Assembly: GCF_900996235.1 (NCBI RefSeq)
Contig: NZ_CAAJGM010000022.1
Span: 161,562-225,561, forward strand
Source of the DNA: Paraburkholderia sp. BCC1885
GTDB lineage: Bacteria > Pseudomonadota > Gammaproteobacteria > Burkholderiales > Burkholderiaceae
Length of the DNA stretch: 64,000 nt
Direction of reading: 5' to 3'
Shown here: in pieces, positions 37,343-46,108 of the stretch
How positions within the stretch are numbered: the first letter of the stretch is position 1
How the letters are laid out: each line of letters opens with the position of its first letter
Made by a program: the position numbers and the translations under genes
The notes under the pieces: generated by a model
Databases searched by the model: none
What the model saw: only the letters and a program-made list of their open reading frames with translations
What the model was told of the DNA's origin: nothing

Positions 37343-38833
37343 TCAATGCTCGACCGACGCCGCCTGCGACGGCGGCGGCTCGCTCTGCGCGAGACGGCGT
37401 TCGAGCAGCGCTTTCGATTCCAGCACGGGTTTGCCCTGCAGTTTATTCAGTGCCTGCTGCAGCATGAAGTCGTCGCTCGAACCGAATTCCACCGGCGCGC
37501 GGTCACGATCCTTCTGGCGCTGTTCGGGCGTTTCCTTGTCGCTGTGTTCCTCGAGCAGGCGCATCTGTTCGATGCGGTCCTGCTGGCGCGCTTCCAGTTC
37601 CTTCTTCTCGTTTGGGTCCTGGATGTTCGCGAGGTGATTCGGATAATCGGCCTCGCGCGTCACCAGCGCGTCGTCGGGGTCGCCGTCGGCGTACTGGTCG
37701 ACGGCGATGTCCGGACGAATTCCGATGTCCTGGATCGAGCGGCCGCTCGGCGTGTAGTAGTACGCCGTGGTCAGGCGCAAGGCGGAACGCGAAGTCAACG
37801 GCACCGAGGTTTGCACCGAGCCCTTGCCGAAGGTGGTCTTGCCGAGGATCACCGCGCGATGCGCGTCCTGCAACGCGCCCGCCACGATCTCCGAAGCCGA
37901 AGCGGTATAGGCGTTGGTCAGCACGATCATCGGCACGGTCTTGAAGATAGCTGGCTCGTTTTGCAGCGGATCGCTCGCAAAGGACGACAGCCGGTAATAC
38001 GCGTAGCTGTCGCGATAGGCGCGCTTCGAATATTCGACCTGGCCATTGGTGGTCACGACCACCGAGTTGCGCGGCAGAAACGCGCTCGCCACGCCGACCG
38101 AGCTTTCCACGAGGCCGCCGCCGTTGTTGCGCAAGTCGAGAATCAGGCCCTTCAGATCCGGCTGCTGGCGGGCGATGACGCCGAGCTTGGCCGCCAGATC
38201 GGGCGTCGTGCGCTCCTGAAAACTCGTAATGCGCACGTAAGCGTAGCCCGGCGCCGGCACCGCCGTCTTCACGCTTTGCAGTTTGATGGTCGCGCGCGTG
38301 ATGGTCAGCGGGAAGGTGCGGTCTTCGCTCTTGCGATAAATCGTCAGCGTGACCTTGGTGCCCGGCGTGCCGCGCATCAGCGCCGACGCCTGATCCGGCG
38401 TCATGCCTTCGACCGCTTTATCGTCGATGCGGGTGATCAGGTCGCCCGAACGGATGCCGGCCCGAAACGCGGGCGTGTCGTCGATGGGCGCAATCACCTT
38501 GATGAGATCGTCTTCCACGCCGGTTTCGATGCCGATGCCCGCAAAGCGGCCGGTCACCTGCTCCTGCATATCCTGGAAGTCGTTTTTGTCGAGATAGGCC
38601 GAGTGCGGATCGAGGCTCGACACCATGCCCTTGATGGCGGCGGTCAGGAGTTTGTCGTCGTCGACGGGTTCGACGTATTCGTGTTTGATCTGGCCGAAGA
38701 CTTCGGCGAACAGGCGCAACTGGTCGAGCGGCAGCGGCGCCGAAGGCGGCTGCGCGGCCGAAGCGGCTCCGGGCATCAAGGCCGCCGCGCCGAGTGCCAT
38801 GGTCAAGGCGAAATAAGAGGGCGTGTGGCGCAT
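37343..38833 (-). CDS. C-terminal processing peptidase, S41 family (CtpA/Prc-like)
   Basis: The protein has 496 residues from 38833 (MRHTPSYFALTM), with a signal peptide cleaved near ASA-A. The order is an N-terminal helical part, a PDZ domain (GIGIETGVEDDLIKVIAPIDDTPAFRAGIRSGD) and the S41 catalytic core: Ser in NAYTASASEIVAGAL (about 313) and Lys in GKTTFGKGSVQT (about 338). It cleaves C-termini of periplasmic proteins. The tail (from about 395) is Glu/Gln/Arg-rich and probably disordered. Several such peptidases are normal in this group. The upstream gap contains a minus-strand terminator of a different transcript. Confidence 0.93.
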   Translation of the reverse strand: MRHTPSYFALTMALGAAALMPGAASAAQPPSAPLPLDQLRLFAEVFGQIKHEYVEPVDDDKLLTAAIKGMVSSLDPHSAYLDKNDFQDMQEQVTGRFAGIGIETGVEDDLIKVIAPIDDTPAFRAGIRSGDLITRIDDKAVEGMTPDQASALMRGTPGTKVTLTIYRKSEDRTFPLTITRATIKLQSVKTAVPAPGYAYVRITSFQERTTPDLAAKLGVIARQQPDLKGLILDLRNNGGGLVESSVGVASAFLPRNSVVVTTNGQVEYSKRAYRDSYAYYRLSSFASDPLQNEPAIFKTVPMIVLTNAYTASASEIVAGALQDAHRAVILGKTTFGKGSVQTSVPLTSRSALRLTTAYYYTPSGRSIQDIGIRPDIAVDQYADGDPDDALVTREADYPNHLANIQDPNEKKELEARQQDRIEQMRLLEEHSDKETPEQRQKDRDRAPVEFGSSDDFMLQQALNKLQGKPVLESKALLERRLAQSEPPPSQAASVEH

Positions 38834-39054
38834 GATGACGATCCGGTGTGCGTGATAGCGCTCAACAGTACCGCAGGCGTTTTGGTTTCGCAATCGCGCC
38901 CGGCACGGTCAACGCGGCAATCCGCAGGTCCGATGGGCAAGTGAAAAATTCGCAAATTGAGACGCACGGTCAAGCATGGCGGAAAAATGCGATAAAAATG
39001 GCGGCGGGTGGCGAAACCGGGTTTCAAAGCGGCCCGCCATCCTGCGGAAAAACA
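38834..39054. other. Gap upstream of the S41 peptidase gene
   Basis: This should hold the peptidase promoter. Several A-rich runs (for example near 38940-38960 and 38985-38999) occur but no confident promoter or operator was found. Confidence 0.45.
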
Positions 39055-39083
39055 TAAAAAAGCCGACCGGGTTAGGGTCGGCT
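39055..39083 (-). terminator. Terminator downstream of class I aldolase region
   Basis: Minus strand: AGCCGACC / GGTCGGCT (39076-39083 with 39061-39068), followed by six T residues (39056-39061). It is about 250 bases after the aldolase stop, leaving a long structured 3' region or an independent small RNA between them. Confidence 0.88.
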
Positions 39084-39333
39084 AAAGATTCTGGCTATTC
39101 CGAGGGCCGTGCCAGAACCTGAGAGAGATTGCATTATCGCATCGGCGCGCCAACCGCGTCGGCGGTGAGGCTCGCCCGGTTGGCGTCGATGGCCGGGCGG
39201 AGCCTGCTCTTTCGTTTCTGCGCAGCGCGCCTATTTCCCAATTACGCAGACGCGTGCCGGTTGGATTCAGGCTCGTGCAAAAAATCGCCGGCACGCGTGC
39301 GCTTCGGGTGAGCTTCGAGCTAAACGGCCTTCA
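39084..39333 (-). ncRNA. Structured 3' region or candidate small RNA
   Basis: Between the aldolase stop and the terminator the minus strand folds into several stems: TTCTGGC / GCCAGAA (39111-39117 with 39089-39095), and AGGCTC-GCCCGG / CCGGGC-AGCCT (about 39160-39205). The stretch AATCTCTCTCAGG resembles part of a glycine aptamer but the rest does not fit. No protein frame with a start site exists. It could be a 3'UTR-derived sRNA ending at the terminator. This is inference from structure alone. Confidence 0.35.
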
Positions 39334-40230
39334 TCAGGCCTTGTCGACGGAAGCCTCGTAAATCTCGTCGATCGCTTCGCTGAGCGTCGCGTCGAATTCG
39401 CTGTCGCTCATCGACACCTTGAGGTCGTTGATCAGCGCGCGCGAGAAGCTGGCGATCATGCCGTGATTTTCCGAGAGGCGCTCGCACGCATCGGCGCGGG
39501 TGTAGCCGCCGGACAGCGCCACCACCCGCACGACGCGCGGGTGCTCGATCAGCGGCTGGTAGAAATCGGGCACATCGGGAATGGTCAGCTTGAGCATCAC
39601 GCGGCTGGTTTCCGGCAGCGCGTCGAGCCCCTTGAGCAGTTCCGCGCGCAAGGTCGCCTCGGCGCCGGCCTTGTCCGGACTCTTGATGGACACCTCGGGT
39701 TCGAGGATCGGCACGAGACCGTGTGCTTCGATCTGCTTGCCCAGCGCGAATTGCTGTTGCGCGATCGCCGCGATGCCGGCTTGCGAATTCAGTTTGATGA
39801 CCGAGCGCATCTTGGTGCCGAAGATGCCGAGTTTCGCCGCCCGTTCGAGCAGTGAGTCGAGACCGGGGATCGGCTTCATCAGCTGCACGCCGTCGGCTTC
39901 CTCTTCGAGTCCCTTATCGACCTTCAGGAACGGCACCACGCCGCGGTCTTCCCACAGGAACGACGGCACCGGCTTGCCCTCGGCCTGGCCGTCCATGGTG
40001 GCCTCGAACAGGATGGAGCCGATCACCTTGTCGCCGGTGAAAGCGGGCGCCGTGATGATGCGCACCCGCATTTCGTGGATCAGTTTGAACATTTCGGCGT
40101 CGCCGCTGTAGGCGCTCTCCGGAATGCCGTAGAGCTTCAGTGCGCCGGGCGTCGAGCCGCCGCTCTGGTCGAGCGCCGCAAAAAACCCCGGTTTTTTACT
40201 TACCTGCGCCAGCATCTTGTCATTTGCCAT
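39334..40230 (-). CDS. Class I fructose-bisphosphate aldolase (bacterial Fda type)
   Basis: The 298-residue protein starts at 40230 (MANDKMLAQVSKKPGFFAALDQSGG), with GGAG upstream; 39 extra upstream codons are not conserved. It closely follows staphylococcal class I aldolase: FAALDQSGGSTPGALKLYGI, ILFEATMD, GVVPFLKVDKGL, GVQLMKPI, FGTKMRS and the Schiff-base Lys in VMLKLTIP. The enzyme splits fructose 1,6-bisphosphate without a metal. Most Burkholderiales also have a class II enzyme, so this may be the gluconeogenic or alternative form. Confidence 0.92.
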   Translation of the reverse strand: MANDKMLAQVSKKPGFFAALDQSGGSTPGALKLYGIPESAYSGDAEMFKLIHEMRVRIITAPAFTGDKVIGSILFEATMDGQAEGKPVPSFLWEDRGVVPFLKVDKGLEEEADGVQLMKPIPGLDSLLERAAKLGIFGTKMRSVIKLNSQAGIAAIAQQQFALGKQIEAHGLVPILEPEVSIKSPDKAGAEATLRAELLKGLDALPETSRVMLKLTIPDVPDFYQPLIEHPRVVRVVALSGGYTRADACERLSENHGMIASFSRALINDLKVSMSDSEFDATLSEAIDEIYEASVDKA

Positions 40231-40577
40231 GGATAACTCCGTCGTTCGATAACCGGTTGCCGGACCCAGGCCCGTGCGGGCCAGATCCGATGCGTTCAAT
40301 ACGTCAAGTGTACTGCGCCAGGCGCCGATGCCGTATTTGAGCGACACACGACCGTTCGTCAGCCCCTTCGCCGCGCGCCGATTGCGCGTTTGACGATTGC
40401 ATGAGGGAGCACGCTTTGGACCCGGACGGACCGGTGCGGGTGAATCACGGCTGGTAGGCGCCCGTTATTGACCGGTTCGATCCCTGACATTTCAGAACGT
40501 TCCATGACGATGGCGCATGCGGACGAGCCCGGCCGGCGGGGTTTAGCCGGTCGGGCTCGTGATTGGCGGCCTCGTGT
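40231..40577. other. Gap between class I aldolase and tartrate dehydrogenase genes
   Basis: This holds the promoter side of the aldolase gene and the 3' end of the dehydrogenase gene. It contains a 14-bp hairpin at 40523-40560 but no gene. No further signal was recognised. Confidence 0.5.
40523..40560 (-). terminator. Hairpin after tartrate dehydrogenase gene
   Basis: A 14-base arm starting ACGAGCCCG (40523-40536) pairs with 40547-40560 (one G-T pair), loop of ten bases, 17 bases past the stop of the minus-strand gene. No T-tract, so factor-independent termination is uncertain. Confidence 0.5.
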
Positions 40578-41672
40578 TTATGCGGCGTCGGCGGGGGCCA
40601 CGGCCGTTTTCTCGATGAACGCGCATACGGCGGACGTCACCTGCGCCGTGGTTGCGGTGCCGCCCAGATCGCGCGTGTGCAGCGACGCATCGGCGGTGAC
40701 CGCTTCGACCGCCTGCATGACACGCGCGGCGGCGTCGGCTTCGCCGAGATGCTCGAGCAGCATCACGACCGACCAGAATGTGCCGACCGGATTGGCGAGG
40801 CCCTGGCCCATGATGTCGAACGCCGAACCGTGGATTGGTTCGAACATCGACGGGAAACGGCGTTCGGGATCGATGTTGCCGGTCGGCGCAATCCCCAGGC
40901 TGCCGGCGAGCGCGGCGGCGAGGTCGCTGAGAATGTCCGCGTGCAGATTGGTGGCGACGATCGTGTCGAGCGTGGCCGGGCGATTGACCATGCGCGCGGT
41001 CGCCGCATCGACGAGTTCCTTGTCCCACGTGACGTCGGGAAATTCCCGCGAGATCTGTAACGCGATCTCGTCCCACATCACCATGGCATGACGTTGCGCA
41101 TTGCTCTTGGTGACCACCGTGAGCAACTTGCGCGGCCGCGATTGCGCAAGACGGAATGCGAAACGCATGATGCGCTCGACACCGGCGCGCGTCAGGATCG
41201 AGACGTCCGTCGCCACTTCCAGCGGGAGCCCCTGGTGGACGCGGCCGCCCACCCCGGAATATTCCCCCTCGGAATTTTCGCGGACGATGACCCAGTTGAG
41301 ATCCTCCGGCTTGCAGCGTTTCAACGGGCCATCGATGCCGGGCAGGATGCGGGTCGGCCGCACGTTCGCGTATTGGTCGAGGCCCTGGCAGATCTTCAGG
41401 CGCAAACCCCACAGCGTGACGTGATCGGGAATGTGCGGGTCGCCGGCCGAGCCGAACAGGATTGCGTCCTTGCCGCGCAGGGCGTCGAGGCCGTCGGCCG
41501 GCATCATCACGCCGTGCTGACGGTAATAGTCGCCGCCCCACGCGAAATTTTCGAACTCGAACGCGAACGACTTCGTGGTCCGGGCGAGCGTCTGCAGAAC
41601 CTGCGCGCCAGCCGGTACGACTTCTTTGCCGATGCCATCGCCGGGAATGGTGGCGATCCGGTAGGTCTTCAT
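40578..41672 (-). CDS. ttuC: Tartrate/D-malate dehydrogenase-type enzyme
   Basis: The 364-residue protein starts at 41672 (MKTYRIATIPGDGIGKEV), with AAAGGA upstream. It belongs to the isocitrate/isopropylmalate dehydrogenase family: GDGIGKEVVPA, LWGLRLKICQGLDQYANVRP, VIVRENSEGEYSG, the metal-binding Asp in ATNLHADILSDLAAAL and GSAFDIMGQGLANPVG. The Trp-Gly-Leu-Arg loop and length point to tartrate dehydrogenase/decarboxylase or D-malate dehydrogenase. A LysR gene is divergent, with about 120 bases between, as expected for a dml/ttu-type catabolic pair. Confidence 0.9.
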   Translation of the reverse strand: MKTYRIATIPGDGIGKEVVPAGAQVLQTLARTTKSFAFEFENFAWGGDYYRQHGVMMPADGLDALRGKDAILFGSAGDPHIPDHVTLWGLRLKICQGLDQYANVRPTRILPGIDGPLKRCKPEDLNWVIVRENSEGEYSGVGGRVHQGLPLEVATDVSILTRAGVERIMRFAFRLAQSRPRKLLTVVTKSNAQRHAMVMWDEIALQISREFPDVTWDKELVDAATARMVNRPATLDTIVATNLHADILSDLAAALAGSLGIAPTGNIDPERRFPSMFEPIHGSAFDIMGQGLANPVGTFWSVVMLLEHLGEADAAARVMQAVEAVTADASLHTRDLGGTATTAQVTSAVCAFIEKTAVAPADAA

Positions 41673-41794
41673 GTTTGCGTCCTTTGGTGACGTGGGTATC
41701 GCGAGTCGATATGGGTGAATTCTGCCCACGCTTGGGATGCAAAAACCGGTGCTAAACTCAAAGCATCCTTAACTTCAATTCACAAGTGAAGGCC

Positions 41795-42766
41795 ATGTCC
41801 GAAGCCGTCCTGGCAGCCGATCTAGGTTTCTTCTCGACTCTTGCCGCGTCCGGCAGCCTGAGCGCCGCCGCGCGTGAGATGGGGCTGACGGCTGCGGCGG
41901 TCAGCAAGCATTTGACGCAGATGGAGCGTCGCGCGGGCGTGGCGCTCGTCAACCGGACGACGCGGCGCATGACCCTCACGCCCGAGGGCGAGCTGTATCT
42001 GGAACGCGCGCGGCGGATTCTCGATGAGATCGACGAACTGGCGGGCCTGCTCGGCAGCGCGCAGCAAAGTCCCAAAGGCTTGCTGAGGGTCAACGCGACG
42101 TTAGGCTTTGGCCGCAGCCACGTCGCGCCGGCCATTTCGCGTTTCGTGGCGCGCTATCCGCAGATGTCGGTTCAACTGCAGTTGTCGGTCACGCCGCCGC
42201 CGCTGACCGACGACGCATTCGATGTCTGCATCCGCTTCGGCGAGCCGCCGGACGCGCGCGTGATCGCGCGCCGGCTGGCGGCGAACCGGCGGGTGCTGTG
42301 CGCGGCGCCTTCGTATCTCGCGGCGCGCGGCCTGCCGCTGACGGCGCATGATTTGACGCGGCACAACTGCATCGGCATCCGCCAGGGCGACGAGGCGTAT
42401 GGCGTGTGGCGCCTGACCTCGGGGCGGGGCGCGTCACGCAAAACGGAGGCGGTGCGCATCAACGGCAGCCTGACGACCAACGACGGCGAGATTGCCGTGA
42501 AGTGGGCGCTCGAAGGCCACGGCGTGTTGATGCGGGCCGAGTGGGATATCAAACCGTATCTGGCCGATGGCTCGCTTGTGCGCGTCCTGCCCGATCACGA
42601 GACGCCGAATGCGGATGTGTTCGCGGTTTATTCGCAGCGCCATCAGATGTCGAATCGGATTCGGGCGTTTGTGGAGTTTATTGCTGGGGAGCTTGGGGAC
42701 GGGGCGGGGAGTTGGCATAACGCGGACATCGGCACGAATCGGCACGACGCGAATCCAGGTGCGTGA
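41795..42766 (+). CDS. LysR-family regulator divergent from tartrate dehydrogenase
   Basis: The protein has 323 residues from the ATG at 41795 (a GTG at 41786 is also possible). The winged helix is in GSLSAAAREMGLTAAAVSKHLTQMERRAGVALVNRTTRR; the effector domain follows. By analogy with DmlR it probably activates the divergent dehydrogenase in the presence of tartrate or malate. The C-terminal end runs into a five-copy 9-bp tandem repeat, which contains the stop codon, so the last residues are recently changed. Confidence 0.9.
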   Translation: MSEAVLAADLGFFSTLAASGSLSAAAREMGLTAAAVSKHLTQMERRAGVALVNRTTRRMTLTPEGELYLERARRILDEIDELAGLLGSAQQSPKGLLRVNATLGFGRSHVAPAISRFVARYPQMSVQLQLSVTPPPLTDDAFDVCIRFGEPPDARVIARRLAANRRVLCAAPSYLAARGLPLTAHDLTRHNCIGIRQGDEAYGVWRLTSGRGASRKTEAVRINGSLTTNDGEIAVKWALEGHGVLMRAEWDIKPYLADGSLVRVLPDHETPNADVFAVYSQRHQMSNRIRAFVEFIAGELGDGAGSWHNADIGTNRHDANPGA

Positions 42767-42803
42767 CGTGCGTGACGTGCGTGACGTGCGTGACGTGCGT
42801 GAC
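42759..42803 (+). repeat. Five perfect copies of a 9-bp tandem repeat
   Basis: The unit GTGCGTGAC is repeated five times without change (42759-42803). The stop codon of the LysR gene lies in the first copy. Slippage here would alter the distance to the next gene but not the protein, unless copies are lost at the first unit. Confidence 0.97.
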
Positions 42804-42872
42804 GATAGGGGCGGCAAGGTTGGCTTCTGCGCCGGTAATCAATCGAACGATGCCTGCATCCGACGTTTGCCG

Positions 42873-43241
42873 CTAGCGACGGGCAGAGAAACTCCGGCTT
42901 GAGATGGATATGGAATTCCCGTCGGGGTCTTTTGCATTTGCAAAACTATAACCGTCCGCTCGATGCGATGCGCCGAATTCAAGCCCCTGTTTCGCGCAAT
43001 GAGCCTTGAAACCCTCAATGTCTTCAATGTCGAAAACCAGCTTGACCGAGGCCTGCCCTGACCGGATTCCCTTTGCGGCCTGGTGAACCATGATAACGAC
43101 GCCTCCATAAGGCGAAACCAACTCGGCTATTCGACGATCGGCATCGAATGTACATTCGAACGCAAAGTGTCGTTCATAGAAAGTACAGGTCGCCTGCATG
43201 TCTTTCGCATACAGCAGTATCCGATTCAACGCTGGTCGCAT
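42873..43241 (-). CDS. VOC-family (glyoxalase/dioxygenase-like) protein
   Basis: The 122-residue protein starts at 43241 (MRPALNRILLYAKDM), with GAGGGAAAG upstream; 28 codons further upstream are not conserved. It has the vicinal-oxygen-chelate repeat pattern: ILLYAKDMQATCTFYERHFAFE, then a second half ending in ANAKDPDGNSISISSR. Metal ligands include His and Glu at usual positions in part only, so the activity is unknown. It is followed (on the same strand, upstream in the window) by nothing related; the SulP gene precedes it by 74 bases. Confidence 0.85.
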   Translation of the reverse strand: MRPALNRILLYAKDMQATCTFYERHFAFECTFDADRRIAELVSPYGGVVIMVHQAAKGIRSGQASVKLVFDIEDIEGFKAHCAKQGLEFGASHRADGYSFANAKDPDGNSISISSRSFSARR

Positions 43242-43314
43242 CTTTCCCTCGGCGCTCTGAAGTAGGGGTTTCGAAGGCGGATTGTCGACGATTCGGCCGG
43301 TTGTGTCGAACGGT

Positions 43315-44802
43315 TCAAACCCCAATCAGCGAAACCCCGGCCCGTCGAAGAATAGATTGATTGCGCGTCGATAAATTCGCAAATCGCAAATGCCTGCCGG
43401 CCTTTTTGTAACGGTCCCGCAGCGTTTCGAAAGCGACTATCGCGGAGTGATCCGCGACATGCAGGTGCTGGCAGTCCACGATGACTTCCTGTGCGTCCGT
43501 CTGTGGCTGAAAGAGGTCCTGGAAATTAGCGGTGGACGCAAAGAATAATGTGCCATGCAGCGAATAGATTTGCGCGCCGTCATCGCCGTTGCTCACCTCG
43601 GCGCGTATTTCGCGGGCGTGCTGCCAGGCGAAATTCAAAGCGGCGATGACAATGCCGCAGAGTACGGCAATCGCCAGGTCGGTAAATACAGTAATAACGG
43701 TCACGGCAATAACGACCAGCGCATCATTACGCGGAACTTTACCGAGCACCCGCAGCGATCCCCATGCAAATGTCTGCTGGGCGACCACGAACATTACCCC
43801 AACCAATGCGGCCAGTGGAATCCGTTCGATAAGCGGCGACAGGAACAGGATGAACATGAGGATCATCACGCCGCTCGTCGCGCCCGATAATCGGCTGCGT
43901 CCTCCCGAACTCAGGTTGATCATGGTCTGGCCGATCATGGCGCAACCGCCCATGCCGCCAAACAGGCCCGAAACGACATTTGACACGCCGAGCGCGAGAC
44001 ATTCGCGATTCGGCCGTCCGCGGGTTTCGGTGACTTCGTCCGTGAGATTGAAGGTCAGCAAGGTTTCCAGCAAACCCACGATTGCCATAAGCAGCGCATA
44101 GGGGAAGACAATTCGAAAACTCGCAAGGTCAAGCGGGATCTGCGGCAGATGAAAACTCGGCAGGGCACCCGCGATATGCGCCATGTCGCCCAAGGTTCGC
44201 GTCGGCAAATGCATGAACTGGCTGAGCAATCCGACGCTGACAATGGCAACCAGCGCCGGCGGCACCGCTTTGGTCACGCGCGGCAGAAGGTAGACGATCA
44301 GCATGGTCAGGATAACCAGCGCGCACATGATCAGTAGCGGCGTTCCTTGCAGCCATACATTGCCTTGCGGAGTGGAGCGTTTGAAATGCTCCAGTTGCGC
44401 CATGGCGATGATAATGGCGAGGCCGTTCACAAATCCGATCATCACCGGATGCGGCACCATTCGAATCAGCTTACCCAGGCGCAATAGTCCAAACAGCATC
44501 ATCAGCGCGCCGCTCAGCACCACTGTGGCCAGAAGATATTGAACGCCGTGCTGAACAACGAGCGCGACAATTACTACCGCCATCGAGCCAGCCGCGCCCG
44601 AAATCATCCCGGGCCTGCCGCCAAAGATGGCAGTCAATGCGCAAATGATGAAGGCGCCGTAAAGACCCATCAGCGGATTGACCTGCGCGACCAACGCAAA
44701 GGCGATGCACTCGGGAACCAGCGCAAATGACGAAGTTAAGCCGGCGAGCACATTGGCAGGAATGTTCGATAGCCACTGCTGCCGGATCGATTGAATCATC
44801 AT
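43315..44802 (-). CDS. SulP-family anion transporter with STAS domain
   Basis: The 495-residue protein has ten or more membrane helices with SulP signatures (GLTSSFALVPECIAFALVAQVNPLMGLYGAFI, GGRPGMISGAAGSMAVV) and a C-terminal STAS domain (about 400-495). The STAS loop DCQHLHVADHSAIVAFETL carries the conserved Asp/Ser features. SulP carriers move sulfate, bicarbonate or other anions; the short length places it near BicA/YbaR-type proteins. The substrate cannot be fixed. The VOC gene downstream is on the same strand. Confidence 0.92.
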   Translation of the reverse strand: MMIQSIRQQWLSNIPANVLAGLTSSFALVPECIAFALVAQVNPLMGLYGAFIICALTAIFGGRPGMISGAAGSMAVVIVALVVQHGVQYLLATVVLSGALMMLFGLLRLGKLIRMVPHPVMIGFVNGLAIIIAMAQLEHFKRSTPQGNVWLQGTPLLIMCALVILTMLIVYLLPRVTKAVPPALVAIVSVGLLSQFMHLPTRTLGDMAHIAGALPSFHLPQIPLDLASFRIVFPYALLMAIVGLLETLLTFNLTDEVTETRGRPNRECLALGVSNVVSGLFGGMGGCAMIGQTMINLSSGGRSRLSGATSGVMILMFILFLSPLIERIPLAALVGVMFVVAQQTFAWGSLRVLGKVPRNDALVVIAVTVITVFTDLAIAVLCGIVIAALNFAWQHAREIRAEVSNGDDGAQIYSLHGTLFFASTANFQDLFQPQTDAQEVIVDCQHLHVADHSAIVAFETLRDRYKKAGRHLRFANLSTRNQSILRRAGVSLIGV

Positions 44803-45100
44803 GAGTTGTATTTCACAGTCACAAAAAGCACACCGCGCTTACGAGCCATCGCGCTCGAAATGCGGCGAATAATGACGCGGCGCTTTGAAAAGCGTGGCGT
44901 CGAAAGGATTCGAATGGCGAATCGCGATGTTCGGATCGAACAGGGCGCGCGCATGCCGGAGAACCCCCGGTTGAAAAGCCGTTACAGACCGGCAGGAGGG
45001 TCCGGATGAATTACATGGGTGCGTTTTGAAATGGAATTAATGTGGAGCGGCACAGAGGCCTGTTAGATGCACTGCGGCCTACGAGTCCAGGTAGTTTACC
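44803..45100. other. Gap between SulP and LysR genes
   Basis: About 300 bases. One would expect the SulP promoter here. No structure, operator or credible small ORF was recognised. Confidence 0.45.
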
Positions 45101-46009
45101 TTAGCCGGCGTAATCCCGTTGTGAATGCATTCCCTCGTGTTCAAGCCACGCGCGGAACAGCATGATCACGTCATCGGCTGACTTTCCGTCCGGGATGTAA
45201 GTGCAATAGCTGCGCGAGGGCAGGCGAGGGCCCGCAAATGGCGCGACCAGCCGGCCGGCGGCCAGGTCGTCCGAGACCAGTGCCGTCGGTCCCATCGCGA
45301 TGCCTATGCCGTCAATGGCGGCCTGCAAGGTCAGATAGAAGTGATCGAAGGTCAGGGTGGCGGCCGGCCGCAGAGCGGGAATCTCAGCTCTTGCCAGCCA
45401 GTCGGGCCACAGCCGCGGCAGACTCGACGTGTGCAGCAAGGTATGCTGCCGCAGATCGTCTGGAATCCTAAGCGGTAGTCGTTGCAGGAGCGCCGGACTG
45501 CAGACCGGGAGTCGCTCCTCGGCCAGAAAAGGCCGCATCGAATAACCATAGAAGGTGTCCGGACCGCCACGGATGACGACGTCGTAGGTCTCCTTCAGAC
45601 TCTCCACCGGCTCGTTCGACGTCTCCACCCGCACTTCTACGTCAGGATGCCCGGCGCGGAATCTGGCGAGTCTCGGCACCAGCCAGCGCAGCGTGAAGGT
45701 TGCGGACGCGTTCACGGAGAGTGTCCGGGAGGCCGAGGCGGACACGCCATATCTCGCGGTGGCCAGCGAAAGCTGCTCGAACAACGGACCGATCTCCGCC
45801 AGGTAGGTCTGCGCCGCCGGAGTCAGCACCACGCGCCGGTTGTGCCGTTCGAATAGCGGCGCGCCCAGCCACTCTTCGAGCAGCCGCACGTGCTGGCTCA
45901 CCGCGCCGTGCGTCACGTGCAATTCCGCAGCGGCTTCCTTGAAGCTGCCGAGGCGGCCGGCGGCTTCGAAGGCGCGCAAGGCATTCAGGGGAGGCAAGGT
46001 TCGTTGCAT
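45101..46009 (-). CDS. LysR-family regulator, GcvA-like
   Basis: The protein has 302 residues from 46009 (MQRTLPPLNALRAFEAAGRLGSF); a GTG at 46030 would add seven. The helix-turn-helix is in FKEAAAELHVTHGAVSQHVRLLEEWLGAPLFER, typical of the GcvA subgroup. It is divergent from an EamA transporter gene. A 17-bp palindrome of LysR type (46051-46067) lies between the two starts, so the regulator very probably controls that transporter and itself. Confidence 0.92.
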   Translation of the reverse strand: MQRTLPPLNALRAFEAAGRLGSFKEAAAELHVTHGAVSQHVRLLEEWLGAPLFERHNRRVVLTPAAQTYLAEIGPLFEQLSLATARYGVSASASRTLSVNASATFTLRWLVPRLARFRAGHPDVEVRVETSNEPVESLKETYDVVIRGGPDTFYGYSMRPFLAEERLPVCSPALLQRLPLRIPDDLRQHTLLHTSSLPRLWPDWLARAEIPALRPAATLTFDHFYLTLQAAIDGIGIAMGPTALVSDDLAAGRLVAPFAGPRLPSRSYCTYIPDGKSADDVIMLFRAWLEHEGMHSQRDYAG

Positions 46010-46050
46010 TCGAAATAGTTTATCTAACACGAATGACGAATTTATCTGGT

Positions 46051-46067
46051 TTGTAGTGGATCTACAA
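46051..46067. promoter_or_regulatory. LysR-type operator between divergent lysR and eamA genes
   Basis: TTGTAG-N5-CTACAA is a perfect inverted repeat with partial extensions (TATCT to the left, GATAG to the right), and matches the T-N11-A architecture. It lies in the 99-base divergent promoter region. Confidence 0.8.
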
Positions 46068-46108
46068 GATAGTTATCCTTTCCGTTACACCATTTCTCCG
46101 GAATCCTG

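Noticed and set aside
39086..39333. Glycine riboswitch
   Set aside because: Only the AATCTCTCTCAGG segment resembles the aptamer; the conserved 5' GGAGAG part, the A-rich joint and an associated glycine gene are missing.
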